A stretch of 64,000 nucleotides of DNA from Carnegiea gigantea (taxonomy: Eukaryota > Streptophyta > Magnoliopsida > Caryophyllales > Cactaceae), in assembly GCA_029747015.1 (NCBI GenBank), contig JAKOGI010000002.1, positions 3,246,001 to 3,310,000 of the forward strand. Reading direction: 5' to 3'. This document shows, one piece after another, positions 22,766 to 36,700 of the stretch. The notes beneath the pieces were generated by a model. It saw only the letters and a list, made by a program, of their open reading frames with translations. It was not told the origin of the DNA and did no database searches. The translations under genes and the position numbers were made by a program. The stretch's first letter is position 1, and every line of letters begins with the position of its first letter.

Positions 22766-23074
22766 ATTTCAATTCTTTGTGGGTAGTCAAGTTTTTTTTT
22801 TTTCCTGGGGATTTTTTTTTGGAGGAGGGGTAATTCAATGATTAGTTATTAAATTATTTTGTTAGGGGTGGAAAGTGGAAAGAAGAGTAAAGAGACAGCA
22901 AATAGATAGGCTTTTGTTGGTTAATATTGATCGAGTATGTAATTATTTTGTACCTACTTGCGGGATGTGTAGATCGCTAATTGAAAAGTGTTTATCCTAA
23001 ATCAAACTGTTTGAATGCTCATCATCTTTTCAATTGTGATAAATTCTCTGGTTTTGTTTTTGTTTCAAATGAGT

Positions 23075-23080
23075 AATAAA
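23075..23080 (+). terminator. Candidate poly(A) signal of the U-box gene
   Basis: AATAAA about 310 bp after the stop codon, in a T/A-rich stretch. Plant poly(A) signals are loosely conserved, so this is only a candidate. Confidence 0.3.
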
Positions 23081-23124
23081 TAGTAATATCGGATTGACAT
23101 TTGGTTTTACCATCTTTTGGTAGC

Positions 23125-23219
23125 GCAATGCAATGGGGAGGGGAGAATTGGACCTTACGACCTAGTATATCCGATTATGCGGGCTTCAGTCTTAGCCATT
23201 AGACTACAATCTCACTGAC
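23125..23219 (-). mobile_element. tRNA-like SINE fragment
   Basis: On the minus strand, TAGTCTAATGGCTAAGACT resembles a tRNA A-box region and AAGGTCCAATTCTCCC a decayed B-box about 40 bases on. This could be a short SINE or a tRNA pseudogene; a functional tRNA is unlikely because no clean cloverleaf is visible. Confidence 0.35.
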
Positions 23220-25516
23220 AAATTCTCTGTTTTTCTGACAACTTCTCTTGAGCCATTGACACTTGGTTTCATCATTAAGCTTGATCATGGATACCAAAAG
23301 GTATATAGGAAGGGCAAGTTTTCAATCGTGACAGATTAGCTGTTCACGTGATTGACTTAATGGATTGTGAAACTAACCTAGTATTTCTAACGGTTCATGC
23401 AAGAAGATAGAGGCCAATTTATGTGTTTGATTGAGATCAAGGTATGAAAAAGAACATAATGAAGAACTATGACATATATCGCTTTAATCTGATGTATGTT
23501 CTCCTTAAACAAGATTTGAATATGATTCTTGTAAATGAAAAAAAAAAAAAAAGTGAAAGTTTAGGAGAACGGTACCTTTTTTTTAGTGGATAGTTAACTT
23601 TGGTTCTAATCAATAAAAAGGCGACAACTGAAAAACAAAAACAGATCATATAAAAGGCAAGACAACGTTATGTTCTACCCTTGGCTTGGCAATGAAGACG
23701 AAGGGGAAGGAAAAACTTATTTACTGAGTTTTGAACCCGTATTATATGTTGATCACTCTGATGGCATTTTTGAACCATTTTAAGTTTGATGTGAAGCAAA
23801 TTATCGCCTTATAAGAAGAGAGAGAAAAATAGCTCCAACCTCACGCAGTACTTGTCACTTGATCAACAAACTTTCCACAATAAACTTAGGCTTATCGCAT
23901 CCGAAGGGCCGAAATTGTACTGTATGTAGGTTGTGCAGTCGATACTGGTATGGTCCGGATTAGGGGATCTCATGATGTTGAGAAAGGTCACACCATACTA
24001 ATCGAGAAGAACAGCTGTGCTCTTAGTTATTGCTAATGATCCTCAGTGACGATATGTTAAAATGGATTGTCATTGCTGCTTCAAAGTTTGGCAAATTTGT
24101 GTGGGTATTCAAAGCTTGGAGTGGGCAAATTCGTTATGTGGGCCTTCACATTTTGCAAAAAACACAAAGTTTTGGGCTGGACCTTGAAGCCCAAGGCAGT
24201 GAATAGTGGATTCATAGGCCCACTTTCACCATCCTCGCACTTCAAATTACTGACTACCCGGGCATGAAGCCCATGGGGTTGCTTGTATTTCGTCGTTTCA
24301 TCCAACAATTTCACAAGAAACTATAAATGAAAATGGTAAAATGTAAATGAATGTGGATCCTCTCATAACTTCCAAGGCGCATATCACATCCAGTTTTTAA
24401 GTGTCGTTTCATTCTTTTGATGAAAGGAGTTTTCCCGCTGCCTCATGTTACTATTCTTTCTATGCTTGTGACCTACTTGAAAAAAAAAAAAAATAAAATT
24501 AGTCATTAACTGTTAACTATTATATATTTGTATTAATTGTTTGTATTATCTGTTTGTGTTAATTATTTATATTAGCTGGTACAAGAAAAATTATTTAGTA
24601 AACTAGTTGTTTATGGTAAAGTTGTCTTTAACTATTTCGAATTAGTTTTTTGGACCAAACGCCTCCATAATACAATATATGTTGACAAATTGAATAAGTA
24701 TTTAGATCTTCTGCATAGAGTTGTCTAAACTTCTGCATAGAGTTTTAACTGATATGGCAAATTATATTACGAAATCGTCTTACTCAAAAAATAATGTAAG
24801 AACAATATATATAACAAGTAAGCCTTGATGTTGCATCATGGTGAGTGCGTTTGCTGTTGACATTAGGAATGCGCGCGAGGACATATACCTAGAGCTAAGT
24901 TTTCACGGATCACAATAAAATGTACATACGATGAAAACAACAATTTTGTTGTGAATTTATTGAAGTTAGATTTGAATAGAAGCTCACGTCAAAATTTGCT
25001 CAACGAATAAGTACATATTTTGAAACCATGGTCGTTTTTTTTAAATTTAAATTTAGAGTGTCGGAGATAGCCTCTTGATCTAGCATCAGAATCCAGTAAT
25101 TCAATCCATGGATCACAACATAGAGCAACTCATCATATCTCATGTCAGTGAAATATTGGCTACAAACACAACAACCACGGAATGGCATTGCATATATTCT
25201 TGTGCGAAATACATTAATTACACGACATATATTTTGATTTGGCATATACATAATCTTCTGATGTTGAAGACCCATTTCTGAATGCTTACTGCTTAATCAC
25301 CTACTTTCATTGAGCTAACTTGATTAGGCTTTGCAATGATATATATCCTTCCCATTTTCCTGTTTATTTAGACGAGATAACTAAAGACTAGAAATAGAAC
25401 AATGTATCCTCCACCAATATATATAATTCTCAATAGATCAATCATCCAAAGCTCTATCTTCATCAAATCATGATCTGATCAAACTTCTTCGCCAAAGTAA
25501 TTTGACAGCTGATCGA
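23220..25516. other. Intergenic region between the U-box and bHLH genes
   Basis: No gene is supported. The stretch 24060-24310 is less AT-rich and has reading frames on both strands, but none resembles a known protein. The rest is ordinary AT-rich DNA and holds the probable 3' UTR of the bHLH gene near 25300-25516. Confidence 0.4.
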
Positions 25517-27612
25517 TCAGGATGAGACCCACATCATGATCTCTCCTCCTGCTTGCTTGAATCTCTCTTCCACGGTAGTCATTTCTGATAGCTCATCAGA
25601 AACCCTCTTTGCCAGCTGATGATCATATAATTTACCAAAAAATGAAAGTTAGAAGTTAGTGTGTATCATACATTTTACTAATCTAAAAAAGGAGTGGTAA
25701 ATGAATCAATGCAAACAAACTCGTAAGTATCTATAGCTTGGGCTCCATGATCTCTTGCCTAGCATGAGATTTGAATTCAAGATCTTGGAGTTAAGCAATC
25801 AAAGAATTAACTAATGGTTAAAGGCATAAAAACCGCGTCATATATATGTTGCAATTGTCGCCTTTAATGAATATTGTTGAGGCAACTTACCCGAGCTTGG
25901 ATCATGTAATTGCGGCGATAAGCATCGGAGGAGACATGGGCAGAAACCACCTCCATTTTATGCTTCTCAAGAGCAGCACAAATGGAGGTTAAAAGGCCGG
26001 GCTTCTTAGGTGCATAAACCGAAAAGTGGGCATCATTGCCGCAAATGTTAAGCACCACATTGGAGGAAGTCCAAGTTTGGATGAACACAGGAAGGTGAAA
26101 GGCTACTGTGTTCGTTCTCGTCATTGCTGAGTTGTTGCTACTACTAGTGCCATTGTTGTTGTTAAGGGAAGAGACTTGGTCCGCCATGAAAGCCTCCCTG
26201 CTGCTCGAGGCCATGGCAAGCCACGAGGTTGCACCAATAGAGGGATGATCACATGAGCTCAGAGAATTAGGGTTTGTGGCTCCACCAGCTCCACCATGGA
26301 CCCTCTCTAGTTTTTGTTTTTGAAGCCTTTGGAGGGTGGATTGTAGGCTTTTTATGTAGTTTACAGCCTCATCAACAATTGAAGATTTATCTGCCTGTAT
26401 GTTTATTAAATGTGGCATACATTACAAGATAGGTATTTTTGAAAAGAACAATATATGGATTCAAAAGATGATGAGGACTTTAATTAGAAGATTGATGTAT
26501 TTTAGTTTTTTTTCCCCTTTCTTTTTGTTATGTCATTTAAATAATTTTGAATTTGGGGACTATATTTAACGTGGCTAATTACTGATCTTAAACCCTTATT
26601 TTTATTTTAATTTTCCCTGCTATTTTTATTTTAGTTTTTCCCTTAACTATGTGAAAGACCTGACTAAATTTAATTTAGTTTCCACCTTTTGCTATAAAAG
26701 CTTAACATTAATTTTTTTAATTACCATATCTGACAAGATATCTCAGTGCATTTAATACGAAGTAACATACTTGAATTTTAAAACTCCCTAAGAAGAAAAG
26801 CAAAAAAAAAAAAATGAGGGAAGGGGAGGGGGAGTACTGTACGAGTACTTCAAGCAATAAAACCTAAAAGGGATCCTAAAACCTGGAGAGATGAGTAGTT
26901 TTCAACTGAAAAATGGAAAGAATCCAAAATTTGTATGACAACAAGATAAATAATTTAGCAACAAATTTATCAATTTTCTTATTCTTGAAAGTTTCCTTGT
27001 GTTGATGAAAAAAAGAAAATTTTATCCGTCGAAAATTTGATGAAAAAAAATATTTTTTCAGAAATATATGTATATATATTTTCTCTTGAAATTATTTTTG
27101 AGGGAAAAAATACGTACGGGCAAAAATTCTATTTGCAGGGAATAAAATGATTCATCAAAAGAAAAAACACAAATTTTAATTTATCAAAAAAACCCCCCAA
27201 ATTTTAACTTCTTCTCCCCCAGGCCTCCCCTTTCCCAAAAAAAAAAAAAAAAAAAAAAAAAACACTACTCCCCCATTTTCCCAAGTAGCCTTCTATGTGT
27301 TATGTTTCTTACCTTGGGAGGAAGATGAGGAATTAGAGCATGAAGGTTAGAGAACATATTCCTCATCTTCTTCCTCCTCTCTCTCTCTGTCCATATATGC
27401 ATATCATGATCTGAAGTTCCTTCCTCTTCTTTCTTCTCTTTCCCCTTCTGCGCTATCCCTCTCACGCGCTTCTTCCCCTTCTCCGATCCCTCAGCCTCAT
27501 GCTTCCGACCAGCAACCTCATCGTCGGAGGAATTTTCGGATAAATTTGCCCATGCTTGGTCTAGGGTTTCCCATAGGAAGGCTTCGTTTTCGTGGTCTAG
27601 TTGTGTAGACAT
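25517..27612 (-). CDS. bHLH transcription factor, bHLH95/ZHOUPI (RGE1)-like
   Basis: Three exons: 27612-27313, 26394-25891 and 25615-25517, joined in phase 0 with GT-AG introns of 918 and 275 bp. The product is 300 aa; Arabidopsis bHLH95 is of similar length. Exon 1 has an acidic N-terminus, a Lys/Glu-rich linker and the basic region plus helix 1 ([26 protein letters not shown]). Exon 2 starts with helix 2 ([18 protein letters not shown]), then a Ser/Asn-rich linker and an ACT-like region ([20 protein letters not shown]). Exon 3 completes the C-terminus ([12 protein letters not shown] ... MMWVSS). The intron falls in the HLH loop. In Arabidopsis ZHOUPI acts in the endosperm nucleus with ICE1 to drive endosperm breakdown and embryo cuticle formation; the same role here is inferred. 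H72, E76 and R80 suggest E-box binding. No disruption was seen. Confidence 0.9.
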
Positions 27613-27710
27613 CTTTTTTCTTGTTTGGGAGGAGGGAAGAGAATTGAAGAAGTTGGTTGTTTTTGTTTATGTGAAGTGAGGACATTGAGAGATAGGGTTT
27701 TGTTTTGATG

Positions 27711-27720
27711 TATATAAATA
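27711..27720 (-). promoter_or_regulatory. Candidate TATA box of the bHLH gene
   Basis: On the minus strand TATTTATATA lies about 100 bp upstream of the start codon at 27612, a normal spacing for a plant core promoter with a short leader. Confidence 0.55.
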
Positions 27721-27781
27721 GATGGGGGAGGAGAGAGTTTGTACAAATGGCAAGACCTTTTTTCTATTTTAAGGAGCGGCG

Positions 27782-30700
27782 CATATGTTAGTACATCATT
27801 ATAATTTTTTTTCTTGGATATTGAGGTGTAATGACCAATACAGGTGAGATTTGAATTAAAATTTTTGATAACTACTATCAAAAACTTTATCAGTTCAACT
27901 AATTAGCATCGTGCTAGTACATTAATACAATGTTAGAGCAAAAAATTAAGTATAAATGTAAGGTAGTAAAGAATTAGTTTTAACCAATAAGTTACAATTT
28001 TAACTATTAATTATGTTTGAAAATTGTACCTAATCAAAGACGGTTATTTGATTGGGAGAATGTAATGATTAGGCTCCTATGGCCCAGAAGGCCGTTACTG
28101 GCTTATTACTGAGTTTAAGGCATACCTAGGAGCGTGTGATCTGGAGAGCGATCCGAGTGTGGGCTCCATGTAATCGACTTATTCTTTTCTTTTCCTGTGG
28201 GATGTCCAGTTACGTCAATTTCCTAGCTGGTTTCGAATGAAAAATTTCAATGTGGATCAAAACAAATATAACATTTAACAATGAACTAGGGTATATTTTC
28301 TCAAATATATATGTTTTAGGGAAGTTTTAGGAGAATAATCCAGTAACATTGGATCCCAACCATTTGTCTCTGATCCCCGTCTCCAGAAAATTTGATCCAT
28401 ATACAACTAGCATTTTAATTGGGCACATTATATGTAAGTTTAACCTTAACCTTTATTTTAATACTTTTATGTTAATTAATGCATATATTAGTTTATATTT
28501 TTAAAAATAGTAAAAATAATTAGGTGCGTTACATTTTCTTAATAATCTATTTGTATTTGAACTCAAAGTAACAACTAATACTATAAGCATATCAATACGA
28601 AAGCACGGTCGTGAAATGTTTTTATTTTATACTCTAGAAGGTCGGTGAAATAGCAAAGTTTTCTCTGACGTTGGCCTGTTCTCAGCGAATAAAGGAAAGT
28701 GTCTGAAGAGTAACATCTTTTCAAGTACAACTCAAATGGTTTGTCTCTATCTGACGGTTACAAGGAATAATCATGAGTACTGCAAAAGTTTCTTTAAATA
28801 ATAATAAAAAATAAAATTCAATTAATAAATGCCTAAATATACTAACGGTCTAATTATGAAAATAAAAAAAAGCGTTACATAAATATACAATGATATAATT
28901 AAAGTCACATAGGATTTTCCTTTTATAATTTCAAATTATTTTTTGAGAACTTGATGTTATATGTGACTGGAGTAAGTTATGAATTATGATTAATCACTAG
29001 CTAGGATGTCATGCAAATTGTGTTTTGATCCTTGATTATCATTGGCTGGCAATTAAGATCTTTCCCAGATTTCATCAAAAGATGATTCATGGTAGTTCAG
29101 GTTGTTTGTGATTAATTTATGAACTGATATTTTTAGCCAAAAAGAGAAGGAGAAAATTATGTTTCAAATGAGGCTGACACCTTGCTGTGATTTGAGAATT
29201 GAAATTAATGACATTCATCAGTAAGTGATTTAGGAGACGGTACTGCGCACGAGACAGGCATGCGCGTGGTGTGGGAACTACGCGGTAAAGGAAACATCTT
29301 TACGTCATCAAGTGGCCGTTATTTGCAAGCTACTTCACCTAAAACAAACATAATCAGCAAAATAATATAAAATAAAATATTCTGTTTTAAAATTGGTGGT
29401 AACATTTAGGCATTGTGAGTGCCAAGGAACATGCTAGCGTCATTCATGTTTAGTCTAAATCCTGTGGGGCTTCAAATATCTCAACCCGAAAACTACAACA
29501 TGACCTAATTAAAATGTTATTGAATCAAATAATCTATTCTGCAGTCCAATCGATTTGAAAGTTCTTTTTGTAGGATATAGCTGTAGTTTTTGCAGTTTTT
29601 AATATTGATCATCTAATAATAATCTATTCTAAAAAATTATGTGAGTTGCAATATATGTTTAAAGAACGATTGGACTGTGAATTGGTCCAATAGAAATAAC
29701 ATTTGAGTTCATTGAAATCAATCAGTGAGACCATCCTAATAAGCCATGCATTGAATGTGGATATACTTGAGTCTATTAACATTAGTCGTTCTTAATTTTT
29801 GAGAAACAAATCACCTAATTTAAAAAATTAACTGTTTGATAGAGTGGGAAAACAACTTATAATACATATGTTGAGTTTAGGTTGGGGATCAAATGGGGAA
29901 AGAAAACCTCAGCACCTTTTGAATTAGAATGGCTATGTTCAAATCTTCCCCCAAAAGAAAAGAAAAGAAAAGAAAAGAAGGAAAGAACTCGTGTTTTTTT
30001 AATAAAAAATACATTTTATATAAGTTAAAATACGTAATGAATTATCAATTAGTTCAACGGATAATCTCTAAATTTTTTTAGTATTGGATCCTCTATTTCA
30101 CTGGAGTCGAGCTACTGTTGACCCAACAAGAGGTAGAGTGACAATTGGGATACACTACTCTTGAAGAAAGCAATGACGTGATATTTCACACATTGCTGGC
30201 ATTCTCCAATAGTTGCATCAGCCATCAGTAATTGAAAATTATCACCAAAAACCTCAACTTCGGTGATGTTACCAATGTTTGGATGTTGACCGCTACAAAA
30301 CTCGAGACTTGGGCCTTCTCTGGTAATCAATAGATATAAGAGAAGGTTGCTAGCAGTCTGATACTAACCAAGTTCCTATCAAATTAATGTTCTTGCACAA
30401 CAAATTTCATAACGGGGTGACCAGAGCACCGCTGTGCAATACCTCCATCTCCCCTGGGTATGACCAATGTGATTGTCCATAACTATAAATATATAATCCA
30501 CATTTGAAAATCAGAGACCACTGCATATATGGAATACTATGATATAGCTTTGATATAGATGTGTGCTCAACAAAGGCATGATGCCAAAATGATCACCTGA
30601 GGGTCTATATGTACATTATTTTACTCTGCCTATAATTTAGAGATTTGTCTAAATGCAATCTTAGTTTTCATTACAAATAGCAACCCTTAACACAGGGCGG
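27782..30700. other. Intergenic region between the bHLH and RING genes
   Basis: About 3 kb of AT-rich DNA without supported genes. Perfect inverted 11-mers CAGTCCAATCG (29542-29552) and CGATTGGACTG (29667-29677) enclose 114 bp and may be the arms of a small unclassified element. An AAAAG-type pentamer run lies at 29955-29978. The right part probably includes the 3' UTR of the RING gene. Confidence 0.4.
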
Positions 30701-30779
30701 ACTGAGCGAAACTGATGCTACCAGCTGCGAATTGCCGGAGCTGTGTATAAAAGAACGAAAGGATAACTACCCTGCTTCA

Positions 30780-33700
30780 TTAAGCCAAGGCCTTTGTCTT
30801 GCAAACCGGGCATTGATTCTTCAGAACGAGCCACTGCTTGATACAGTCGGGGTGGAACTCATGACCGCAGTCCACCATCCCAATCACTTCTCCACCCACA
30901 TATTCTTCCTGCCATGTTAACATCTCAAGTTCAGAAAATTACACAGCAGCAGGAAAGGGGGAGGAGGGGGAGGGGGCTTGTTGGAAGTCGGGAGAAAAGA
31001 AGGCAGTATAAATTAGACCCGGTGCAACTGTCGTCCAAGTCAGGTTAATTCGGGTTTTCTTACATACATGGGGTCGATGCAATGTTTGCGTTGGATCAGG
31101 TTCTATCCGGTTCACGCTCCCGTCTGCTATTAGCTTCACCGATAAACTTTTCAAAAAAAAAAAGTAACAAATACTGCTCCAGCAAAATCTCACAATAGAA
31201 CACAAGCATTCTCTAAGCCGGTAACTTTTCTTTAATGCAATGAAATTTAGAGACAGGTACTTAACTCTGCATATACAACATGTTTCTGCCTCTGCGGATG
31301 GGTCACTCGCACTGGATTCATAAGATCTCCTCTTGAGAAGCTCCATAATGGTTTCCTCCGGGAGTCCGGTACTTACTTTCCCAAGTGCCTCTTGTAACGC
31401 TATCAACTCCTGCAAAGATATCACACTCTGTAGGGAAAGAAAAGCCCAACCAACAAAACATGATGGGAGAGAAATAGATGACTAATTTTCACCTCATAAG
31501 GCATGTTGTCGACATCAAGTCTCATTTCTCTGTATCTATCATGGAAAAAAAGATCATCTATATGCCGGAGTAAGCTCCGAGTCGAGTTGTCAAAACGCGT
31601 TAACATTGCCTGCTATATAAAATTGACAGAATGTCAACATGATTGAACTTTCAGAAAGAAAAAAAGGATAAGAAAATGGAAAGAAGAATAATCAGCGATC
31701 AAACAAAACAAAACCATGCCTGCAAATTACACATTCATTTCTTTTTATCTGTATTCATCCAGATTTCGGATATCAGATTACAGGTAGCAATTTTTCTAGA
31801 TCTCAGCCAAACTAACCAAACAAACTGTTGGACTTAGGGGCATAATACACCCACAAGGGGTCCAAGCCCAATAGGTCGATGGCTTAAGTCACCTCAGAAA
31901 CCCTAATGCCTCGATTGTTCTACTAATATAAAAGAAGGGTCAGTCTAAGAGGAAAATCATCAGACAAACATCAAGGGTTTTCTAAGTGAGTTGTTTGCAC
32001 AAAACCTAGGGTTCTTAGGCTGTGAACTTGTGAAGGATCTCCGTATTGTGAGTTCCACGACCGGTAATTCAAGCCAATGTTCAATCACATTCCGCTGCTG
32101 AATTAAGATAAATTCGTTTACACTTAATTAGTCGTATTAATTCCTTCACAAACAATCCAGGCGAAGATGAATAGTGATAAGTGCTATCGAATGCCAGAGG
32201 TGGACAATGGTAAACAGGCCTGATCAGTCTGCAGCAATTATAAGCTTCAGAACACAATCACAGTAGCACAGCTATCCAAACTTGCCAACAGATTAATATG
32301 GAGTGGTTTAGAGAAATATCCTTTGCGAAGTTGGAGCCAGTGATTCTTTTCAGCATCTGATGACAGCATACTAAAACAAAATGATAATTAAATTGTCCCT
32401 GGTTTCTTATGTCGTAAAATTGTAAATTACTAGTAATCCATGCCTTTCCATTCTAAAGAAATCAACAACAGTTTCACTGCCATTTCTGTTTTTGGTTTAG
32501 AACTAAATTTCTACTGTCCAAGAAGGAAAGGTGCAGTATACGACTCCAAGGCTCTTGTGAACATGTAGCACTAGCTTGAGGGGAATATTCTCCAACCAGT
32601 GGAAGTTCTAGTATCAGTTCTAAGAAATCAACAACAGTTACACAAATGCAGGTGGTCGTTTTGAACCCTTCTAGAACTCGGCCAAAGCCAAGGTCGAGGA
32701 ACCTAACTGAAACAGCCAGCTCAACCACTTCAATTGGACCAATCAGTGTCTGGCCCAGGAAAAGCCATTGGATCAGGATCGAGAATGGACAAAAAGTTCA
32801 AATTCAGAAGATTTGGCACAACTGAACTGCTAGCCACAAGTTCACACTCAAATCATGCAAGGGCACGAACAGAATTCTAAATACAAGGCCTCCTATTTGC
32901 TTCACATTATCCACCAAACGACCACGTAACTTGTATGCTCTAAAAGTGCTACAATTGTCCCAACCAATTAAAGTAACTTCAGAGTGAAAAAGATCCATCT
33001 TTTTACATCAGAATTTGATTCTAAGCACAAGAATGTTTCTAGGTGATAGTATGTGAACAGAAATAAGAACATGCAGTAATGATTATTATGGATGTTGCCT
33101 AGACAGGAGTTTTTATATATTCAAACCTCAGCTTGTACTCGCAGGGAAGCATTCCCCTGATCAGCACGTGTGCCTTCGTAGAGCTGCCAGACAAGGAAAA
33201 CCATAGTATTTTAGCTCCATGTGCGAAAGCCGTGATTTGTGTGCTTAAATACACAAAGTAACAAAGGAAAGTTCAACAAAGGAAGAAGTATCACTGGTTG
33301 ACGTAAACACGGCAGGTGTGATATTCATTGGTGATGTAAAGGTGGAATACAAGAAGTTTTCGGATTGAAAAGCCCAGAGTCCCTCATGTGATCCAAGGAA
33401 AGAAACGCAGAACCCTGAATGGTAACTAGCACAGACCAATGAATTGTCTCCTATTCTGGCAAATATTTTCACTTTTTGCTGAACATACTCCGCACAGCAA
33501 CATTAGCAAACTCTTTTGTGACCCCTTGAACAAATAAAATTACAAGTGCTTTGAATATTAAAAAAATCATAATAATGATGAGGGAAGATAAGTCAAGGCA
33601 TTGTTTACCACTAAAACCACTCGCACTTACCACACTTCAGGAAAGCTATGTTTTGAAATCTAAGAAACTTAATGGGACGGGTGAAGTAAGCTTTCAAGCA

Positions 33701-36700
33701 AAAATGGGTTGCAACTGAGGATCATGAATGCCAAATGAAAATTAAAACAAGATTGGAAGATGTACTTTTATTTCCCCATTATGTAGCAAAGATACCATGT
33801 AAGAAACTTGATGGGAAGGGTGAAATAAGCTTTCAAGCAAAAATGGGATGCAACTGAGGATCATGAGTGCCAAATGAAAATTAAAACAGGATTGGAAGAT
33901 GTACTTGTATTTCCCAATTATGCAGCAAAGATACCATGCAAGAATTCGACTTGAGCAATGTCCAAGACCAATTAACTAGCCTCAGAAGTCATATTATGTG
34001 CTATTTGTAAACGTGTAAAGCGATATTTGAGCCAGCATTTTTGGAAAGATGTACGTGACTTTCTATGCAACTGAAGGTCGCATGTGCCAAATCCCTATAA
34101 TGCCTCGGCTCAATAGTCACAGTTAGAGCTGTGGATATTGTCGCATCTAGGTTACCCCTAGAGACTGCCTGGAGCGTGTTTTTCTAGTGTAGTAGCCTAT
34201 GATACTTGGACTCTCCATTTTGCCTACCTCCTCATGTCGGACATGAGACTCCTCGAATAGGACATAGGATATGTGTTAGATGCGTATCCAAACTATAAAG
34301 TAATGGGGAGGATTAAAAAAAAGGAATTATCTTGTCCTTTTCCTTCTTCCTTTGTTATTTTTATGGATTCTTTTACTTAACATTTCATAATTGGATATAT
34401 TTTGGATTTAAGTTTTCAACTATGAAATATTCTGAAACAATTAATTTGAAATTGAACCTTTCACATGTAAAATGACAAAGGACAAATCCCTGCATCCATT
34501 TTCAAATTTTGAACAGTGTCCCTATGTCCTACATTTAGAACTTTAATGAGTTGGACATTCCGGATGCACACCCGTGTCCGGCGCACATAGCTAGTGACTC
34601 ATTAGAATCCAACGTCCAAGGTTTGCAAGCAATCACAAAGTGCATGCTTTCTAGATTAATGCTCAACACCCTAAATTACTCTAAAGCCTTTTTCGTGCAT
34701 CTTGCTCATCCGTAAACATATCTCGAGGAACTTCTTAGGATATAAATTTCTACAAAGGAAGGTAGTCCCAACCTGTGCGTTTGTCCTCTAATCGGACTAC
34801 TTGCTATATGGAGTTTCCTAGAATAAGGATTTCTACTAAGGAAGTTGCACCTTGGAGATACTAGTTCCATCAAATCCCTTAAGCTTATTCTTATACCTCA
34901 TCATCTCAATACATTATTCTCACACAATGGTCATTTTTTTTCCCATGTTACTTGGACTCTTCCTTTTGCCTCATCCACCCTTGTCAGACACTCAACACTC
35001 AGATATAGATACGGAAAATAGAACCTTTGTTCTAGATTAAAAACACATAAATTTTTTCAAAAATTTGCCGAGCCCAACACGACAGCTATGTCGGAAATTG
35101 TACGCTTTAACATGGTATGACTGAATCCAAGTAAAATAGATTTTTTTTTATATCCTGCCATATTAGGCTATTAGCTTAGAGATGTAGGGGCAAGAATATA
35201 TAGGTTTCAATCCCATGTAAAAACTTTCTAGATTCTCACTCCAGGAATAGGACACATGAAGCATTTAGAAGACAAAAAAGACAGTGGAGGAATTTGTTTT
35301 CTTTCCAAGAGTCTTGGTATACATTCTATGGTTAGAATTGATTCATGGGAGCTTCACATTGCCAAACAATTACAGGGTGTTATCATAGATGATAGCCATC
35401 TCGTTCAATTGGGCTTGATTGCTAATCTATTGGTAATTCAAGTCATAAATCAGATGCTCTCGTAGTGGTCTCGATCTACTTTTAGCCTATACATTAACTT
35501 GAAAAAGTTCTTTCGAACATTGAGCATAGAATGCCCCTTGTACCTTTAAAAAATATCAAATTACAAGATTAATAGGAGTATGAGCTTTTGTGAATGGGTA
35601 AGCCTCGACAACATTCAGTAGACTTCTGCTCTTTTCTGAAAGGTGTTCTACATTAGTGTTTCAGACCAATTATGGAAGGCGGTCTACATTAATTTTTAAA
35701 AAGTCCTTGGAGATAGGTACCAAAGTTAATTTGGGTATTGTTGTTAGTGACGCGACAAATGAACTTCTAAGGACCAAAAGCATTTTCCGCTGTAGATTTG
35801 TTTTATATGGATTTAATGGGGATAAATTGCTACTTGATAGCTTTCGGTGAGGCGGAGCTTGATAGTCCTACGGACACTTCTTCAAAACTCTTATTATTCT
35901 TTTAACAGAAGTAAATGTTCGAGGTGTCAGTTAGCAAATCTTTATTAACACATGCTATGCAGGTCTTCGCCAAAGGAAACTAGAATATGTCTCCTAAGCA
36001 AACGAGTTGAACTTAATGTGCAATATGGAACCCTAATTGCTGGAAGAGAGTAGCCTACATAATTCATGTCAAACACTCGCAGGATGTTAAGCGTCTAGCA
36101 CTATGTGTGACCATCCCAAAATGGAAAATAGGGGCCTGAATAGAATGCTACGTTTAACTTAAGTTCATCAACCATGAAGAGGCTACGAGGAAAAAGTGAA
36201 GAATATGGTTATGCTACCCCAAATCATGGATAGAAGTCACAAGCTCAAACAAGTCACACGTTTGAGGAGGCAAAAAGAAACCACAAATTCACAGATCCAA
36301 CAAGCAATGTCCAGTATATCTGCATGAGAACTATGAAATAACTGTAAGCACGGAGAAAGGAGACATGCCAAATAAGAAGGATTGAGAGGATACTATGACT
36401 AAGACAAACCAACATAAGCTAGGTATACCATGTCCGTAATCCCCTAACGACCATATTAAGGGAACAACATGCCTTTATTACATCATGTCTTTGCAACAAT
36501 ACATGAACCATAGGGTCATTACTGCTTAATGAAAAATATGGAGGGGGGATCTTATCTAAGTTTATGCCATTTTAAAGTAAGCCACTAATTTGGGCCAGAG
36601 AGAGTATCCACTATGTCTAATACAAAAGTTACCACAGCAAAGCGGGAACAAAATACCCATGAACAACATAAATAGAGTTGAAACAATCCAAACAAAGAGC

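Noticed and set aside
23125..23219. Functional tRNA gene
   Set aside because: Box-like motifs are present but arms cannot be paired into a cloverleaf, and the B-box is degenerate.
30112..30330. Small minus-strand frame downstream of the RING gene
   Set aside because: No family resemblance; more likely 3' UTR or old repeat.
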